Origin: Planctomycetota bacterium
GTDB taxonomy: Bacteria > Planctomycetota > UBA11346
NCBI GenBank assembly: GCA_013816645.1
Contig: JACDEC010000092.1
Coordinates: 1-9,327, forward strand
DNA length: 9,327 bases
Direction: 5' to 3'
A model generated the notes under the pieces. It was not told the DNA's origin and ran no database searches. It worked only from the letters and a program-made list of their open reading frames with translations. Shown piece after piece: positions 1 to 6,444 of this stretch (position 1 is its first letter; every line of letters starts with the position of its first letter). Position numbers and translations under genes: made by a program.

Positions 1-431
1 AGGCGGTAGAGTTGCCACAGCACATCCCACAGCCGCGCGCTGGCCTGGGCCGGGGCGCTTTGCGGCCAGCCGATCGCGCCGTGCAGCAGGCCATGGAAGC
101 GCTCGAAGTGCTCGCCGCAGTCGATCAGCGCGGGCATCGCCACGGGCTCGGCGTCGGCCTGGACGTGGAAATGCGCGTAGAGGTGGCGCTCCTGGGTGTC
201 GAAGCGGTAGGCGACGGTCTCGGCGATCGGGCAGATCCCGGCGTGGCCGGGCAGCACCGGGACTACCGTTCCATCGACCGACACGGTGCCGCGCCAGCGG
301 TAGAGGTGCAGCGACCAGAAGCCCAGGCGATGGTAGCTGCGCGGCGGCGAGGCCCCGACGCTGAGGGTGACACCGATGTTCTGGACCCTGGGCGGGGCGG
401 ACAGTGGTAGACGCCAGCTGGGTGTGCTCAT
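1..431 (-). CDS. AraC-family transcriptional regulator, N-terminal sensor part (3' end outside window)
   Basis: The minus-strand frame is open for 143 codons from the ATG at 431-429 to the window edge, so only the effector-sensing half is present. Residues about 35-95 look like an AraC N-terminal cupin-type arm/binding domain: a beta-rich stretch beginning HRLGFWSLHLYRWRG, then a conserved-looking turn VLPGHAGICPIAETVAYRF, then alternating H/F residues in LYAHFHV. A helical region (FHGLLHGAI, ARLWDVLWQLYR) follows, as in the linker of this family. The two helix-turn-helix motifs that would prove the family must lie beyond base 1. No strong Shine-Dalgarno is visible before the ATG. It diverges from the operon starting at 633, the usual layout for an AraC activator of a neighbouring sugar operon, so it probably senses a sugar handled by those enzymes (inference). 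Family call fairly secure; ligand unknown. Confidence 0.75.
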   Translation of the reverse strand, partial: MSTPSWRLPLSAPPRVQNIGVTLSVGASPPRSYHRLGFWSLHLYRWRGTVSVDGTVVPVLPGHAGICPIAETVAYRFDTQERHLYAHFHVQADAEPVAMPALIDCGEHFERFHGLLHGAIGWPQSAPAQASARLWDVLWQLYR

Positions 432-455
432 GGTGATTCTGATCGCTCGCGAGGG

Positions 456-517
456 ATGCCACCAGCCATGCCAACGGCATTTACCAGGGGAAACCAGATG
501 CCTAGGAATGCCGAGGG
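456..517. promoter_or_regulatory. Cluster of ATGCC boxes in the divergent promoter region (candidate operator)
   Basis: Between the divergent starts at 431 and 633, ATGCC occurs at 456-460, 468-472, 498-502 and 508-512, and in reverse (GGCAT) at 476-480. The box at 468 and the reverse one form a 13-bp hyphenated palindrome ATGCC-AAC-GGCAT. The last two form adjacent 10-bp direct repeats (ATGCCTAGGA, ATGCCGAGGG), one helical turn apart. Five boxes in about 60 bp is far more than chance would give. Direct repeats on one DNA face suit AraC-type binding; the palindrome would suit a dimeric regulator. The role is inferred from position and repetition only. Confidence 0.45.
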
Positions 518-632
518 TAACGCGTGGTGAAAAATGACAAGAAGATGATGATTTCCTCCGGATTGCCGATCACGCGCTTCCCGCGTAGGGTCGTCACCAG
601 TGCGCCCGCAACGCACAGTGGAGCCCACGCCC

Positions 633-908
633 ATGCCCGCCCGTCAGCAACTGCTGGTTCTCTGGCTGTCGCATTCCGATCCCGGCAGCGGGATCTGCGC
701 CTGGTCGCGCTACGACGCGGCCGGGAGCGACACCGGCAAGTCCGGCGATCAGGACGCCCCGCCCTACGACAGCGCGCTGAGCGCGATGCGCGACGGTTGG
801 CGGGTGGTCCAGTACCCGATCGCGCCCACCCCGGCGAGCGGCGACGAGTTCCGCCTCGGATTCCTCAAGCACGAGTTCGTCCTCGAACGCCTGGTGGAGA
901 CCCCATGA
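633..908 (+). CDS. Small DUF4177-like hypothetical protein (91 aa), first gene of the sugar operon
   Basis: A 91-aa protein starting at the ATG at 633. That start is chosen over an in-frame ATG at 600 because GGAG at 620-623 sits 9 nt upstream as a Shine-Dalgarno. The chain has an N-terminal strand (QLLVLWLSH), a disordered Gly/Ser/Asp-rich insert (about 16-42), a helix with a GW motif (YDSALSAMRDGWRVVQYPI, about 45-63) and a final strand (GFLKHEFVLERL). Strand, helix with GW, then an aromatic/charged strand is the layout of DUF4177-type small proteins, but the match is only structural and by eye. Its TGA overlaps the next ATG as ATGA (905-908), so it is translationally coupled to the dioxygenase. 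No signal peptide or membrane segment is visible. Function unknown; coupling suggests a partner or accessory to the operon enzymes. Confidence 0.7.
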   Translation: MPARQQLLVLWLSHSDPGSGICAWSRYDAAGSDTGKSGDQDAPPYDSALSAMRDGWRVVQYPIAPTPASGDEFRLGFLKHEFVLERLVETP

Positions 909-1810
909 CCACTGCGACCGTCCACGCACCGCTGCCGGTGTCCGAGAAACCCTACCTGCCCGAACGCATGGCCGCGGAGTGGCGGCGGCTGCGCGCCGCC
1001 GGCCTGCTGCTCGACACCGAGCGCATGGCGCGCTTCGTCGCCGACGGCTTCCTGCGCTTCGAGAGCATCGTCCCCGACGAGCTCAACCGCGCGGTGCTCG
1101 CCGGCATCGCCGACGGCACGGTGACCGGCGGGGGCGGCTACCACGGCGACCCGCTGTGGTCGACCTTCGCCGAGGACCATCCGATCGGCAAGGTGTTCCG
1201 CCTGCCCGCGGTGCGCGGCATCATCGCCAGCCTGGTCGGTCCCGAACCGCAGTACGACCACCACGCTGTGCACGTCGTGCAGGCGCGCACCGGCTACGCC
1301 CAGATGTGGCACGCCGACGCCGCGATCGACGCCAAGCCGCACTTCGACATCCAGATCATGTACTACCCGCACGCGGTGACCCGCCCGATGGGTGGCACGC
1401 TGATCCTGCCGGGCAGCCAGTTCCGCATGATCCACGAAGCCGAGGCCGCGCGGTATCAGAACTTCCGCGGTCAGGTGCACACGGTGTGCCCGGCCGGCAC
1501 CTTGCAGATCGTCCACCACAACATCTGGCACTGCGCCCAGCCCAACAGCACCGACACCACGCGCTACATGTTCAAGCTGCGGCTCAATCCGACGGTGCGC
1601 CAGCAGCGTCTGTGGAATGCCGGCGATCTGGCCAGCGCCAAGATCCATGGCATCCTCAATACCGCCCAGCCGTGGCACGGCAGCGACAGCCGTCTGGAAT
1701 ACATCAACCGCATCAAGCTCTGGCGCCTGCTGATCGGCGATCCCACCTGGGACGACAGCCTGTGGCTCGGACGCATTGAGAACGATCCCCAGACCCTGAT
1801 CAGCGAGTAA
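905..1810 (+). CDS. Phytanoyl-CoA dioxygenase (PhyH) family Fe(II)/2-oxoglutarate oxygenase
   Basis: A 301-aa cytosolic protein of the PhyH family: non-haem Fe(II) enzymes that hydroxylate a substrate while decarboxylating 2-oxoglutarate. The iron-binding facial triad is visible: H136 and D138 in QMWHADAA, and the distal H209 in IVHHNIWHCAQPN. R220 lies 11 residues after H209, where the family's 2-oxoglutarate-binding arginine is expected. An N-terminal helical part precedes MARFVADGFLRF (about 41-52), a common entry motif of the family. The ATG at 905 is chosen because it overlaps the previous stop (ATGA) and because the frame upstream to 524 lacks protein-like character. The next gene starts 10 nt after the TAA. 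Bacterial members act on very varied small molecules, so the name does not imply phytanoyl-CoA. Here the neighbours suggest a sugar or sugar-acid derivative (inference). Confidence 0.88.
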   Translation: MTTATVHAPLPVSEKPYLPERMAAEWRRLRAAGLLLDTERMARFVADGFLRFESIVPDELNRAVLAGIADGTVTGGGGYHGDPLWSTFAEDHPIGKVFRLPAVRGIIASLVGPEPQYDHHAVHVVQARTGYAQMWHADAAIDAKPHFDIQIMYYPHAVTRPMGGTLILPGSQFRMIHEAEAARYQNFRGQVHTVCPAGTLQIVHHNIWHCAQPNSTDTTRYMFKLRLNPTVRQQRLWNAGDLASAKIHGILNTAQPWHGSDSRLEYINRIKLWRLLIGDPTWDDSLWLGRIENDPQTLISE

Positions 1811-1820
1811 CAGGAAGCCC

Positions 1821-3140
1821 ATGACCACCATCACCGGACTCACCGTCCGCGATATCCGCTTCCCGACCTCGCGCCTGCTCGACGGCTCGGACGCGATGAA
1901 TCCCGACCCCGATTACTCCTGCGCCTACGTGGTGCTGGAGACCGATCGGCCGGGATTGTCCGGTCACGGGCTGACCTTCACCATCGGGCGCGGCACCGAG
2001 ATCTGCGTCGTCGCGGTCAAGGCCCTGGCGCCGCTGGTGGTCGGTCGACGGCTCGAGGAGTTCACCGCCGACATGGGCGCGTTCTGGCGGCACATCACCA
2101 GCGACAGCCAGCTGCGCTGGATCGGCCCCGAGAAGGGCGCGATCCACCTGGCGACCGCCGCAGTGGTCAACGCGATGTGGGACCTGTGGGGCCGGTCGAT
2201 CGGCAAGCCGGTGTGGAAGCTGCTCGCCGACCTCTCGCCGGAAGAACTGGTGCGCTGCATCGACTTCCGCTACCTCAGCGACGCGCTGACCAAGGACGAG
2301 GCGCTGGCGATCCTGCGCGCGCAGCACGCCGGCAAGGCCGAGCGCGAGGCGACCCTGCGCCGCGACGGTTACCCCGCCTACACCACCTCGGCCGGTTGGC
2401 TCGGCTACCCCGACGACAAGTTGCGCCGCCTGTGCCGCGAGATGATCGCGCGCGGCTTCGGCCACCTCAAGATCAAGGTCGGCCGCGACCTCCAGGACGA
2501 CATCCGCCGCGCCACGATCATCCGCGAGGAGATCGGCTGGGAGCGCACGCTGATGATGGACGCCAACCAGGTCTGGGACGTGCCGCAGGCGATCGCCTGG
2601 ATGAACGAGCTGGCGCGCTTCAAGCCGATGTGGATCGAGGAGCCGACCAGCCCCGACGACGTGCTCGGCCACGCCGCGATCGCCAAGGCGATGGCGCCGC
2701 ACGGCATCCGCGTCGCCACCGGCGAGCACTGCCAGAACCGCGTGATCTTCAAGCAGCTGATGCAGGCCGGGGCGATCGGCTTCTGCCAGATCGACTCCTG
2801 CCGGCTTGGCGGCGTCAACGAGATCCTCTCCGTCTACCTGATGGCCAGGAAGTTCGGCATCCCGGTGTGCCCGCACGCCGGCGGCGTCGGCCTGTGCGAG
2901 CACGTCCAGCACCTGCAGATGTGGGACTACGTCTCGGTCAGCGGTTCGACCCACGACCGGGTCGTCGAATGGGTCGACCACCTGCACGAGCACTTCACCG
3001 ATCCCTGCACCATGCGCGGCGATCGCTATCTCACCCCGAGCAAGCCGGGCTACAGCACTGAGATCAAGCCGGCCTCGCTCGATCAGCACGAGTTCCCCGG
3101 CGGACCGGTGTGGAAAACGTTCAAGGCCGCCACGGCATGA
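1821..3140 (+). CDS. L-fuconate dehydratase-like enolase-superfamily enzyme
   Basis: A 439-aa protein, the usual length for L-fuconate dehydratases (bacterial FucD, animal ENOSF1), which remove water from L-fuconate to give 2-keto-3-deoxy-L-fuconate. A capping domain (about 1-145) begins VRDIRFPTSRLLDGSDAMN, strongly FucD-like. The barrel follows: the KxK base motif LKIKV (K217, K219); metal-ligand candidates D247 (MMDANQ), E273 (WIEEPTSPDD) and E302 (ATGEHCQNR); and the general-base pair D325 (QIDSCRLGG) with H352 (CPHAGGVGLCEH). All catalytic positions of the mandelate racemase-type fold are intact. AGGAAG at 1812-1817 precedes the ATG. The stop overlaps the next start as ATGA (3137-3140). 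The family call is firm. The exact substrate (L-fuconate or a related aldonate or methylated sugar acid) is inferred, and the usual lactonase and keto-deoxy-fuconate dehydrogenase are not adjacent. Confidence 0.9.
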   Translation: MTTITGLTVRDIRFPTSRLLDGSDAMNPDPDYSCAYVVLETDRPGLSGHGLTFTIGRGTEICVVAVKALAPLVVGRRLEEFTADMGAFWRHITSDSQLRWIGPEKGAIHLATAAVVNAMWDLWGRSIGKPVWKLLADLSPEELVRCIDFRYLSDALTKDEALAILRAQHAGKAEREATLRRDGYPAYTTSAGWLGYPDDKLRRLCREMIARGFGHLKIKVGRDLQDDIRRATIIREEIGWERTLMMDANQVWDVPQAIAWMNELARFKPMWIEEPTSPDDVLGHAAIAKAMAPHGIRVATGEHCQNRVIFKQLMQAGAIGFCQIDSCRLGGVNEILSVYLMARKFGIPVCPHAGGVGLCEHVQHLQMWDYVSVSGSTHDRVVEWVDHLHEHFTDPCTMRGDRYLTPSKPGYSTEIKPASLDQHEFPGGPVWKTFKAATA

Positions 3141-4114
3141 ACATCCTGATCACCGGCGGCTGTGGGTTCATCGGGGCGTGGATCCTGCGCCGGTTGATCG
3201 CCGACGGCGACACGGTCACCGTGATCGACGCGCAGCCGACCACCGCGCGCTGGGAGATGCTGCTCAGCCCGGCGCAGATCGCCCAGGTGCGGATCGTGCA
3301 GGGTCGCATCGACGACCGCGCCGCGGTCGCCGCGCTGGTGCGCGAAGTTGCTCCGCAGGCGATCATCCACCTCGCCGGGCTCCAGGTCCCGTCGTGCAAG
3401 GCCGACCCGATCGCCGGGGCGATGGTCAACGTGGTGGGATCGCTGGCGGTGTTCGAGGCCGCCAAGCCGCTGGCTGCCGAGGGTCGCGCGCCGCGCATCG
3501 TCTATGCCTCGAGCGCCGCGGTGTTCGGCAGCGACGCTGATTACGCCGGCACCGTCGATGATCTGGCCAAGGAGCGCCCGGGCACCCATTACGGCGCCTT
3601 CAAGCTGTGCATCGAGCACTGCGCGCGCGCCTATTGGGAGAACGACCAGCTGGCGAGCGTCGGGCTGCGACCGTTGACCGTGTACGGTCCCGGGCGCGAC
3701 ACCGGCATGACCAGCTTCCCGACCAGGGCGATCGCCGCGGCGCTGCTCGGCCAACGCTTCGACATCCCGTTCTCCGGACCCACGGCGTACATCCACGCCC
3801 GCGAGGTCGCCGAGATGTTCATCGCCTGCGCGCGCGGGACCGCGCCCGGCGCCGCGGTGTACACCGTCGGTGGCGATGTCGTCGACACCCCGGGCTTCAT
3901 CCGCGCGCTCGCCACGCTGCTGCCGCAGGCCAGTGGCCTGGTGACCTGCTCGGGCGGGCATCTGCCGATCGCCTCGCGCCTCGACGATGCCGCGCTGCGC
4001 CGCGACTACCCCGGACTGCCGCGCATCCCGCTGGCCCAGGGCATCGAGGAGACCATCGCGGTGTTCCGGGCGCTGACCGCGCCGGGCGCCTTGGCGGCGG
4101 CCGCGAAGGCCTAG
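3137..4114 (+). CDS. Extended SDR, NAD-dependent epimerase/dehydrogenase acting on a sugar
   Basis: A 325-aa extended short-chain dehydrogenase/reductase. Residues 1-13 (MNILITGGCGFIG) are the NAD-binding beta strand and TGGxGFxG loop; D31 in the VIDAQ strand favours NAD over NADP. The catalytic set is present: S125/S126 in YASSAAVFG, and Y152 and K156 in HYGAFK. The segment LRPLTVYGPGRDTGMTSFPTRA resembles a bacterial family often seen beside sugar-acid genes. The start at 3137 is chosen because it overlaps the dehydratase stop (ATGA) and begins the Rossmann fold at residue 2. It could be the sugar-1-dehydrogenase that makes the lactone feeding the dehydratase, as uronate dehydrogenases of this fold do, or an epimerase; the sequence alone does not decide. 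Its TAG stop lies within the CTAG that borders the palindromic element at 4115-4271. Confidence 0.85.
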   Translation: MNILITGGCGFIGAWILRRLIADGDTVTVIDAQPTTARWEMLLSPAQIAQVRIVQGRIDDRAAVAALVREVAPQAIIHLAGLQVPSCKADPIAGAMVNVVGSLAVFEAAKPLAAEGRAPRIVYASSAAVFGSDADYAGTVDDLAKERPGTHYGAFKLCIEHCARAYWENDQLASVGLRPLTVYGPGRDTGMTSFPTRAIAAALLGQRFDIPFSGPTAYIHAREVAEMFIACARGTAPGAAVYTVGGDVVDTPGFIRALATLLPQASGLVTCSGGHLPIASRLDDAALRRDYPGLPRIPLAQGIEETIAVFRALTAPGALAAAAKA

Positions 4115-4275
4115 CGTCCTGTATCAGAAATGTCTTCCATTTGTCTTGGCCGCGGCGCCCGTCTGCGGCGTTGCGCGAATCTTGCGATAGCGTGCTATCG
4201 CCGCGATTCGCGCGCCTTGCATCCGACCACCGGGGCCGGCGACATCTGAAAGACATTTCTGATACAGGACACTAG
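4111..4275. mobile_element. 155-nt imperfect palindrome flanked by CTAG repeats (MITE-like element)
   Basis: Positions 4116-4136 (starting GTCCTGTATCAG) are a perfect 21-bp inverted repeat of 4250-4270. Inside, the arms are 55 and 56 nt and partly complementary. At the centre is a strong hairpin: GCGCGAATC-TT-GCGATAGC, GT, then GCTATCGC-CGC-GATTCGCGC (4173-4213). CTAG occurs just outside each end (4111-4114, 4272-4275), compatible with a 4-bp target duplication, although CTAG is self-complementary and could instead be part of the inverted repeat. IS5-subgroup elements are known for YTAR target duplications, so a derivative of that group is possible. No transposase is encoded; translations of the region are arginine-rich and not protein-like. 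No second copy occurs in the window. As RNA it could also act as a two-way terminator between the convergent genes. Confidence 0.65.
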
Positions 4276-4499
4276 GATACCGGATCGACCGCTCCATCGC
4301 CGGAGTCCATGATCAGCGCGAAGTGCCCGGACGGGGTCGGGTCGGCGAGCGTCGCGCGCTGCTCGACGATCCAACGCATGACCGTGGCCCGCGCATCTTC
4401 CGGCAGCATGAACTGCTCGAGGACCATGAGCACGCGGGCGAGCGGAGCCTGCGGACCCGCCTTCACGGCGATGATCTGCAGGAGGTCGACGTCATGCAC
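4272..4499 (-). CDS. Hypothetical protein, 75 aa (unrecognised)
   Basis: A GTG start at 4499-4497 gives 75 residues beginning HDVDLLQIIAVKAGPQAP after the initiator, mostly helical by composition (LARVLMVLEQFMLPEDARATVMRWIVEQRATL), with a Gly/Asp-rich acidic tail. No domain, signal peptide or membrane segment is recognised. Coding status rests on third-position G/C bias like that of its neighbours and on context: the start overlaps the last bases of the gene at 4492-4962 by 8 nt, with AGGA about 10 nt upstream of the GTG, so the two are probably co-translated. Its TAG stop is inside the right CTAG of the palindromic element. Before the insertion this stop and that of the SDR gene would have shared one CTAG. 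Function unknown. Confidence 0.6.
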   Translation of the reverse strand: MHDVDLLQIIAVKAGPQAPLARVLMVLEQFMLPEDARATVMRWIVEQRATLADPTPSGHFALIMDSGDGAVDPVS

Positions 4500-4962
4500 G
4501 GGCGATCATCCTGGCCCTGCGTCGGGTCGCCTCGGCGTTGCGGACCGAATCCAGACAGCGGCGAGCCAGGATGCCCACGCGCTGGTGGTCCAACCGGATG
4601 CTGCATCCGGCGAGCAGCATCCGCACGCCCAGCGGGTCGGCTGCGGCGCTCGACGCTCGTCGTGGACCAACCGAACCGGGCGATCGCCCAAACCGAACCG
4701 TCCTTTCAGCGACCTGGCCGGAGTGCCGACGCCGTTCCTGGAAGGCGAACAGGACCCGGTACTGCAGCAGCTCCTCGCGCAACCGCTCGGCGATCGACTG
4801 GCAGCGATGGGGCAGGGCGGCGAGCCCGCGCTCGGAATGGTAGGAGACGCTGCCAGCGTAGAATCGTCCCTCCCACAGCTCGCACACCCCTTGGTGGGCA
4901 TCGACCAGGACGTTCCAGTCGCTGCCGTCATCGCTCTGCAATCTGACGAAGATCGGATTCAT
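4492..4962 (-). CDS. Hypothetical protein, 156 aa (unrecognised)
   Basis: An ATG at 4962-4960 opens a 156-aa frame. The first 75 residues look well folded (PIFVRLQSDDGSDWNVLVDA, then CELWEGRFYAGSV, then a helix SIAERLREELLQYRVLFAFQ). The middle (about 78-108) is Arg/Ser/Ala-rich and likely a flexible linker, with weaker third-position G/C bias. The end is helical and basic (IRLDHQRVGILARRCLDSV, then ATRRRARM). The opening part suggests a small beta sheet; no known family is recognised. It is 185 bp downstream of the PLD gene and probably has its own promoter. It overlaps the start of the 75-aa gene. A frameshift in the middle cannot be excluded because composition changes there, but no better continuation was seen in other frames. 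Confidence 0.6.
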   Translation of the reverse strand: MNPIFVRLQSDDGSDWNVLVDAHQGVCELWEGRFYAGSVSYHSERGLAALPHRCQSIAERLREELLQYRVLFAFQERRRHSGQVAERTVRFGRSPGSVGPRRASSAAADPLGVRMLLAGCSIRLDHQRVGILARRCLDSVRNAEATRRRARMIARA

Positions 4963-4996
4963 GGTGCCCCCGGTCGCGTCGTTCGCGCGGTTGGCC

Positions 4997-5025
4997 GGTA
5001 TAGCGAGTCGCCCTCGAGGATACAA
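4997..5025 (-). promoter_or_regulatory. Candidate sigma70-like promoter for the 4962/4499 gene pair
   Basis: On the minus strand TTGTAT (5025-5020) is followed after exactly 17 bp by TATACC (5002-4997), 34 bp upstream of the ATG at 4962. The -10 box keeps TATA and the -35 box keeps TTG. It lies in the only non-coding gap between the PLD gene and this pair, where a separate promoter is expected. The support is spacing and partial consensus only. Confidence 0.35.
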
Positions 5026-5147
5026 CTCGGCCTCTGGGGACAGGCGTTGAACCTTGGCTTCGCCACGACTGTGCGTTCGCGGGTCAAGCAGGGGCCATCG
5101 GATCGGCTGCCTACGACGAAGAGGGCCGACACCGCCGGCGCACCGTT

Positions 5148-6437
5148 TCAGACCTGCGATCGGACCAGCGCCGCGGCCTGTTCGACGATCCGCTCGCCGA
5201 GCGGGCGCTGCCGCCAGGCTTCGAGGGTGACCCGACGGCTGCGCGCGAGGTCTGCATCGAAGGACCGCGTCAACGCGGCGGCCACGGCGGCATCGTAGAT
5301 GTTGAGGTTGGCCTCGTCGTTGAGCCGGAACGACCGGCTGTCGAAGTTGGTCGAGCCCACCGAGCACCAGAGATCGTCGATGACCATGGCTTTGCAGTGG
5401 AACATGGTGGGCTGGAACTCGTGGATCTCGGCGCCCGCTTCGAGCAGCGGCTCCCAGCGCGAACGGGAGGCCTGGCGAGTGAGCGGGGTGTCGATCTCGC
5501 GGCCGGGCACGATGATCTGCAGGCGCACACCGCGCTGCACCGCGCTGATCAGCGTCTGGCGCGCCAGGTCGTCGGGCACGAAGTAGGCGTTGGCGATGCG
5601 GATGGTGCGCCGCGCCGCCGCGATCGACAGCAGGTACATCAGCCGGACGCTCTCGCTGCCCTCGTCGGGCGAGCTCTTGAAGAGCTGGGCGACCACCGGA
5701 CCGGCCGATTGGATTTCGGGGAAATAGCGCTCGTCGTGCAACGCCTCGGCACGGGTCTTCAGCCAGTTGTCGGCGAACGCCGCCTGCATCTGCGCGACCA
5801 CCGGTCCGGCGACGCGGAAGTGCATGTCCCGCCAATGATCCGAGTCCTGCGCCCGACCGGCCCATTGATCGGCTATGCCGACGCCGCCGGTGAAGCCGAC
5901 CCGCCCGTCGACGATCAGCAGTTTGCGATGGGTGCGGTTGTTGATGTGCGAAACGGTCCTCAGTCCGAGCGGATGGTACCGCTCGAGCTGCACGCCGGCG
6001 TCCAGCAGATCGTCGACGAGTTCGGCATCGAGCTTGCCGGCGCCGACCCCGTCCATGACGACGTGGACGGACACGCCGGCGCGCGCGCGCTCGGCGAGCG
6101 CGCCGCTGAGCTCGCGCGCGATCTCGCCCGACCAGTAGATGTAGGTCTCGAAGCACACCGAACTGCGCGCGCCGCGGATCGCCGCGAGCATCGCCGGGAA
6201 AATCTCGTCGCCATTCTGCAGCACGTCGACCGTGTTGCCGGCGATGAAGGGCGGCCCGAGCAGGCTGCTCATCACCCGCCGGAACTGCGGATCGTCCACG
6301 CCGTAGCCGGTGGTGATCTCCCGGGCGATCTTCTTCTCGGAGGTGGTCAGGTTCTGCGCGAGCAGCGACGCCGCTGCGCCCGCCGCGGCGCCCGCGGCGA
6401 GCCAGCCCCAGCGATGGTCTGCGCGCTGCTCGCTCAT
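5148..6437 (-). CDS. Phospholipase D-family protein, cardiolipin synthase-like
   Basis: A 429-aa protein with both HxKxxxxD motifs of the phospholipase D superfamily: HRKLLIVD (H170, K172, D177) followed by GRVGFTGG, and HCKAMVID (H347, K349, D354) followed by LWCSVGSTNFDSRSF. In known members one histidine forms the phospho-enzyme and the other is the acid. This arrangement and length fit ClsB/ClsC-type cardiolipin synthases, which join phospholipids at the inner membrane. Residues about 10-27 (WGWLAAGAAAGAAASLLA) are a likely single membrane anchor. The start at 6437 is chosen over the frame-open extension to 6599 because that extension is the Arg/Pro-rich shadow of the lysine-rich gene. 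It begins only 7 nt after that gene's TGA with no clear ribosome site, so it is probably translationally coupled. Other phosphodiester substrates remain possible. Confidence 0.88.
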   Translation of the reverse strand: MSEQRADHRWGWLAAGAAAGAAASLLAQNLTTSEKKIAREITTGYGVDDPQFRRVMSSLLGPPFIAGNTVDVLQNGDEIFPAMLAAIRGARSSVCFETYIYWSGEIARELSGALAERARAGVSVHVVMDGVGAGKLDAELVDDLLDAGVQLERYHPLGLRTVSHINNRTHRKLLIVDGRVGFTGGVGIADQWAGRAQDSDHWRDMHFRVAGPVVAQMQAAFADNWLKTRAEALHDERYFPEIQSAGPVVAQLFKSSPDEGSESVRLMYLLSIAAARRTIRIANAYFVPDDLARQTLISAVQRGVRLQIIVPGREIDTPLTRQASRSRWEPLLEAGAEIHEFQPTMFHCKAMVIDDLWCSVGSTNFDSRSFRLNDEANLNIYDAAVAAALTRSFDADLARSRRVTLEAWRQRPLGERIVEQAAALVRSQV

Positions 6438-6444
6438 GGGCGGA

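Noticed and set aside
563..591. Sigma70-like promoter TTGCCG-17-TAGGGT for the operon
   Set aside because: Spacing is ideal but the boxes match consensus poorly, especially the -10; mentioned only as a possibility with the ATGCC cluster.
524..904. Longer N-terminus for the dioxygenase starting at 524
   Set aside because: The added stretch is Arg-rich, reads out of frame through the small gene and has no ribosome site; the ATGA overlap at 905 is the better start.
764..3089. Long minus-strand open frames opposite the dioxygenase and dehydratase genes
   Set aside because: They are Arg/Ala/Asp/Val-rich, without motifs, and lie antisense to well-supported genes; long antisense frames are expected in GC-rich DNA.
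4120..4275. Arg-rich protein encoded within the palindromic element
   Set aside because: Open frames on both strands there are short, low in hydrophobic structure and arise from the GC-rich inverted repeat.
4309..5298. Plus-strand open frame of 329 codons
   Set aside because: It runs antisense to three minus-strand genes, has no ribosome site or motif, and its composition is not protein-like.
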